The notes beneath the pieces are model-generated. The model made no database searches, was not told the DNA's origin, and worked only from the letters and a program-made list of their open reading frames with translations. Position numbers and translations under genes: made by a program. A stretch of 64,000 nucleotides of DNA, taken from contig NZ_QXFN01000001.1 in assembly GCF_004886325.1 (NCBI RefSeq), forward strand, positions 434,001 to 498,000, written 5' to 3'. The DNA comes from Cellulomonas telluris (GTDB lineage Bacteria > Actinomycetota > Actinomycetes > Actinomycetales > Cellulomonadaceae). Shown here piece by piece: positions 61,539 through 64,000 of the stretch (the first letter of the stretch is position 1; each line of letters starts with the position of its first letter).

Positions 61539-62537
61539 TCAGGAGGCGGTGGGGGCGGCGTCGCGGAGCTTGGTCAGCAGGGGCTCCGCCGCCTCGGCGA
61601 GGAAGCGCTCCTGGCCCTCGTCGCCGACCTGGACGAGCGCGATGTCGGTGAACCCGGCCTCCCAGTAGGCGGAGACGGCCTCGACGATCGCGTCCAGGTC
61701 GGGGCCGCAGGGGATCTGCTCCGCGACGTCGTCGGGGCGGATGTACTGGCTGGCCGCGGCGAACGACTCGGTCGTCGGCAGGTCGGCGTTCACCTTCCAG
61801 CCGCCGCCGAACCAGCGGAACTGCTCGTGCGCGCGCTGCTTGGCCCGCTCCGGGTCCGGGTCCCACGAGATCGGGATCTGCCCGATCTTGCGCGAGGGCG
61901 TGCCCGCCAGGCCGTCCTCGGCGCGCGCGCGGTCCCACTTCTCGACGAGCTCGGCGTCCGGCTCGACGGCGATGAGGTGGTCCGCCAGGCCGCTGAAGCG
62001 CGAGACCGACTGGTCGCCCGACACGGCGGCGCCGATCTCGACCGGCCGGTCGGGCAGGTCCCACAGCTTCGCCGAGTCGACGCGGAAGTGCTCGCCCTCG
62101 TACGTCACGCGCTCGCCCGACAGCAGCTCGTGGATGATCTCGAGCGCCTCCTCGAGCATGTCGTGCCGCTCGCCGACGGCCGGCCAGCGCTCGCCGACGA
62201 CGTGCTCGTTGAGGTTCTCGCCGGCGCCGACGCCGAGGGTGAAGCGGTCCTCGGACAGGATCGCGAGCGTCGCGGCCTTCTGCGCCACGACCGCCGGGTG
62301 GTACCGGATGGTCGGGCAGGTCACGTACGTCATGAGGTCGATGCGCTGCGTCGCCTGCGCGACCGCGCCGAGCATCGTCCACGCGTACGACGCGTGCCCC
62401 TGCTCGTCCAGCCACGGGAAGTAGTGGTCGGACGACACGGCGAAGTCGAACCCGAGCCGGTCGGCCGCCTGCGCGTACCGGACCAGCTCGCGCGGCCCGG
62501 ACTGCTCGGTCATGAGGGTGTACCCGAATCGCGTCAT
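61539..62537 (-). CDS. LLM-class F420-dependent oxidoreductase (FGD-like)
   Basis: A 332-residue luciferase-like monooxygenase-fold enzyme. FGYTLMTEQSGPRELVRYAQAADRLGFDFAVSSDHYFPWLDEQGH opens it, and LGVGAGENLNEHVVGERWPAVGERHDMLEEALEIIHELLSG and KIGQIPISWDPDPERAK are characteristic of the F420-dependent glucose-6-phosphate dehydrogenase-like subfamily (TIGR03557 type). It would use F420 as cofactor; substrate unknown. It follows the DUF899 gene at a distance of 49 bp on the same strand. Confidence 0.87.
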   Translation of the reverse strand: MTRFGYTLMTEQSGPRELVRYAQAADRLGFDFAVSSDHYFPWLDEQGHASYAWTMLGAVAQATQRIDLMTYVTCPTIRYHPAVVAQKAATLAILSEDRFTLGVGAGENLNEHVVGERWPAVGERHDMLEEALEIIHELLSGERVTYEGEHFRVDSAKLWDLPDRPVEIGAAVSGDQSVSRFSGLADHLIAVEPDAELVEKWDRARAEDGLAGTPSRKIGQIPISWDPDPERAKQRAHEQFRWFGGGWKVNADLPTTESFAAASQYIRPDDVAEQIPCGPDLDAIVEAVSAYWEAGFTDIALVQVGDEGQERFLAEAAEPLLTKLRDAAPTAS

Positions 62538-62586
62538 GCCACGAGGGTCGTGCGGATGCGGCGATCCGGCATCCGGAAGCGGCGGG

Positions 62587-63378
62587 TCAGTGGTGGTGCC
62601 CGTGCCGGCCCAGGGTCTCGACGGGCGTGGCGCCGGGGCGCGTCCACTGCGGCGTGGGCCGGGTGTCCTCGCCCCACCCGGCGCGCCCGTCCGCGTCCGT
62701 GCGCCAGTACCAGCACGCCTCGTGCCCCTGCGGCCAGCCGTCCGGCACGTCCTGCCACGCCTCGCGCCGGCCGTACGGCGTCATGTCGAGCAGCGCGAAG
62801 ACCGGGTTCGCGACCTCGACGCCCCGGCCCGTGACCGTGTACGTGAGGAAGGCGCGGTCGCCGTCGCGCAGGAAGCAGGCGAACGAGCCCATCTCCTCGC
62901 CCAGCGGTGCCGGGGTCTCGCGGACCGAGTACCAGGGCTGCGCGTAGCCCATGAACGCGACGAACGGCGCGACCTCGTCCCACGGGCCGGTCGTGACGAC
63001 CGCGAGGGAGACTCCCGCCGCGTGCAGGTAGACCGCGGCGTCCTCGACGCCCCACGCGCTGACCGTGCAGCCCTCGCACTGGCCCTGGTGCGGTGCGCCG
63101 TCGTGCCACATGTGCCGGTAGACGACCAGCTCGTCGCGCCCGGCGAACAGGTCGAGGAGCGGCACCGGGCCGTCCGGCCCGACCACCTCGGCCCCGCCGT
63201 CGACCTCGACCATCGGCAGGCGGCGGCGGTCCGCCGCGAGGGCGTCCCCGGCGCGCGTGTGCGCCTTCTCGCGGACCAGGAGCTCGTCGCGGGCCGCCTG
63301 CCAGGTGCTCGCGTCGACCACGGGCGGGCGGCCCGTCGCCGCCGTGCGTGCGGTGCGGTGCTCGGGTGCGCTCGTCAT
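62587..63378 (-). CDS. DUF899 thioredoxin-like protein
   Basis: A 263-residue DUF899 protein. It has WQAARDELLVREKAHTRAGDALAADRRRLPMV, the thioredoxin-like stretch LVVYRHMWHDGAPHQGQCEGCTVSAWG with CxxC, and SFACFLRDGDRAFLTYTVTGRGVE. The family's role is unknown; the CxxC and fold suggest a redox function. GGAGGGCACG precedes ATG 63378, chosen over the longer frame for this reason. The end is His-rich (GRHGHHH). Confidence 0.85.
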   Translation of the reverse strand: MTSAPEHRTARTAATGRPPVVDASTWQAARDELLVREKAHTRAGDALAADRRRLPMVEVDGGAEVVGPDGPVPLLDLFAGRDELVVYRHMWHDGAPHQGQCEGCTVSAWGVEDAAVYLHAAGVSLAVVTTGPWDEVAPFVAFMGYAQPWYSVRETPAPLGEEMGSFACFLRDGDRAFLTYTVTGRGVEVANPVFALLDMTPYGRREAWQDVPDGWPQGHEACWYWRTDADGRAGWGEDTRPTPQWTRPGATPVETLGRHGHHH

Positions 63379-63492
63379 CGTGCCCTCCGTGCCGTGGCGG
63401 TGGCGGGCGCGCCGACGACGCGCACCGCGGGTCACCGGGGCAGACACGGGACGGCGGCGGAACTCACCGGCCGGGGTCGCGCGGACCGGGGG

Positions 63493-64000
63493 TCAGGCCT
63501 CCGCCCACGCCTCCGCGGACGTCGTCACGGGCTGCCCGGTGCGGGCCGACTCCTGCATCGCGATGCCCAGCAGGTGGTCCTGCATGCCGTCCGCCAGCGG
63601 GTACGGCGGCGGCGCCTCGCCGCGCACCCACGCGCCCGTGCCGTCGATGAGGTGGGCGACCGCCAGGTCGTCGTCGGCCAGGCGCGCCCCGACGAACGGG
63701 TTGCGGTAGAGCACGCGGCCCTCGAAGGACAGGTGCATGAGGTCGAAGCCGTCCATGTCCTGCTCGATGCCGTGCATGCGCCGCTCGATGCGCGAGGTCA
63801 CCTGCGTGCGCGGGTCGATCCAGCGGGTCACTGCGTCGTCGACGATCTCGCCGAGCGACCCGCGCACGACGACCCGGTTGGCCCGCAGCGGGTTGTGCCA
63901 CTGGTTGTCGGTGAAGTCGTAGAGCACGTGGCGGCCGTCGCCGAGGTCGAGCGTCGCGAGGAGCGTGCGGGCGTCCGTGGGCTCGGTGGCGTCGGTCCAG
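63493..64000 (-). CDS. Gfo/Idh/MocA family oxidoreductase, N-terminus beyond window
   Basis: The frame is still open at base 64000, so only the C-terminal 168 residues are visible. They include the beta-sheet oligomer domain features: VLYDFTDNQWHNPLRANRVVVRGSLGEIVDD, FDLMHLSFEGRVLYRNPFVG and the closing helix LLGIAMQESARTGQPVTTSAEAWA. These match Gfo/Idh/MocA sugar dehydrogenases, with the NAD-binding N-terminal half missing here only because of the window edge. Cofactor and substrate are not inferable. Confidence 0.75.
   Translation of the reverse strand, partial: WTDATEPTDARTLLATLDLGDGRHVLYDFTDNQWHNPLRANRVVVRGSLGEIVDDAVTRWIDPRTQVTSRIERRMHGIEQDMDGFDLMHLSFEGRVLYRNPFVGARLADDDLAVAHLIDGTGAWVRGEAPPPYPLADGMQDHLLGIAMQESARTGQPVTTSAEAWAEA

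Overview
The window is very GC-rich chromosomal DNA from a high-GC actinobacterium. Supporting this are the strong G/C third-position bias, GTG starts, SD-poor genes with TANNNT -10 boxes just upstream of the start codon, a tandem glycine riboswitch, an IdeR/DtxR box and an LAxTG (class E) sortase substrate. A secreted beta-1,3-glucanase with a ricin-type lectin domain and a GH114 lipoprotein suggest a Cellulomonas-like member of Micrococcales; this placement is inference. No rRNA, tRNA, CRISPR array, prophage or intact IS element was recognised.

Layout. 0-7 kb: partial hypothetical gene, spore-photoproduct-lyase-family radical SAM protein, methyltransferase, AI-2E-type permease, then a minus-strand cluster speD / DUF4178 / DUF350 / membrane spermidine synthase. 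7-10 kb: secreted GH64 glucanase and an LAxTG wall protein. 10.1-10.3 kb: a 12-codon micro-ORF with its own promoter and an exceptionally long Shine-Dalgarno sequence. 10.4-14.6 kb: methionine aminopeptidase, VanZ protein, two gene fragments that look like the remains of a deleted divergent hydrolase/tetR pair, and an arsenic island (arsR-arsC diverging from arsM). 14.6-20 kb: GH114 lipoprotein coupled to DNA polymerase IV, CPBP protease, phosphatase, kinase-like protein and GNAT enzyme. 20.2-20.8 kb: a low-molecular-weight phosphatase broken by a 35-bp tandem duplication. 20.8-32.9 kb: metabolic genes (aminotransferase, G6PDH, SDR with divergent TetR, malate/lactate dehydrogenase plus ACT protein, two RibD-like reductases, DUF72, aldo/keto reductase, acetyltransferase).

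33-38 kb is a glycine-cleavage operon (gcvP-gcvT-gcvH) behind a two-aptamer glycine riboswitch. 38-42 kb: LuxR-type HTH protein, Nudix hydrolase, CIRCE-controlled Hsp20, PatB-type lyase and a reductase. 42.4-46.1 kb: metF-metE behind a SAM riboswitch. 46-50.3 kb: DNA-3-methyladenine glycosylase, then a TetR regulator with an unusual charged helical N-terminus, a perfect palindromic operator and a divergent two-gene ABC exporter. 50-55.4 kb: MFS protein and hydrolase, an ArsR/SRPBCC pair sharing a 16-bp intergenic gap, and a coupled three-gene envelope operon (lipoprotein, 30-aa membrane peptide, duplicated DUF6766-like protein). 55.5-64 kb: secreted beta-helix protein, phosphopantetheinyl transferase, iron-regulated siderophore-interacting protein, Phd/PIN toxin-antitoxin pair, VOC protein, ferritin-like/VIT1 membrane protein, F420-type oxidoreductase, DUF899 protein and a truncated Gfo/Idh/MocA dehydrogenase.

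The window is mostly ordinary core and accessory metabolism. The most unusual items are the 12-codon micro-ORF, the Cys/Gly hexapeptide repeat in ArsM, the frameshifting 35-bp duplication, the TetR with a long charged helix, the divergent promoter whose palindrome holds both start codons, and the small envelope operon. All identifications come from reading motifs by eye; no database search was run.
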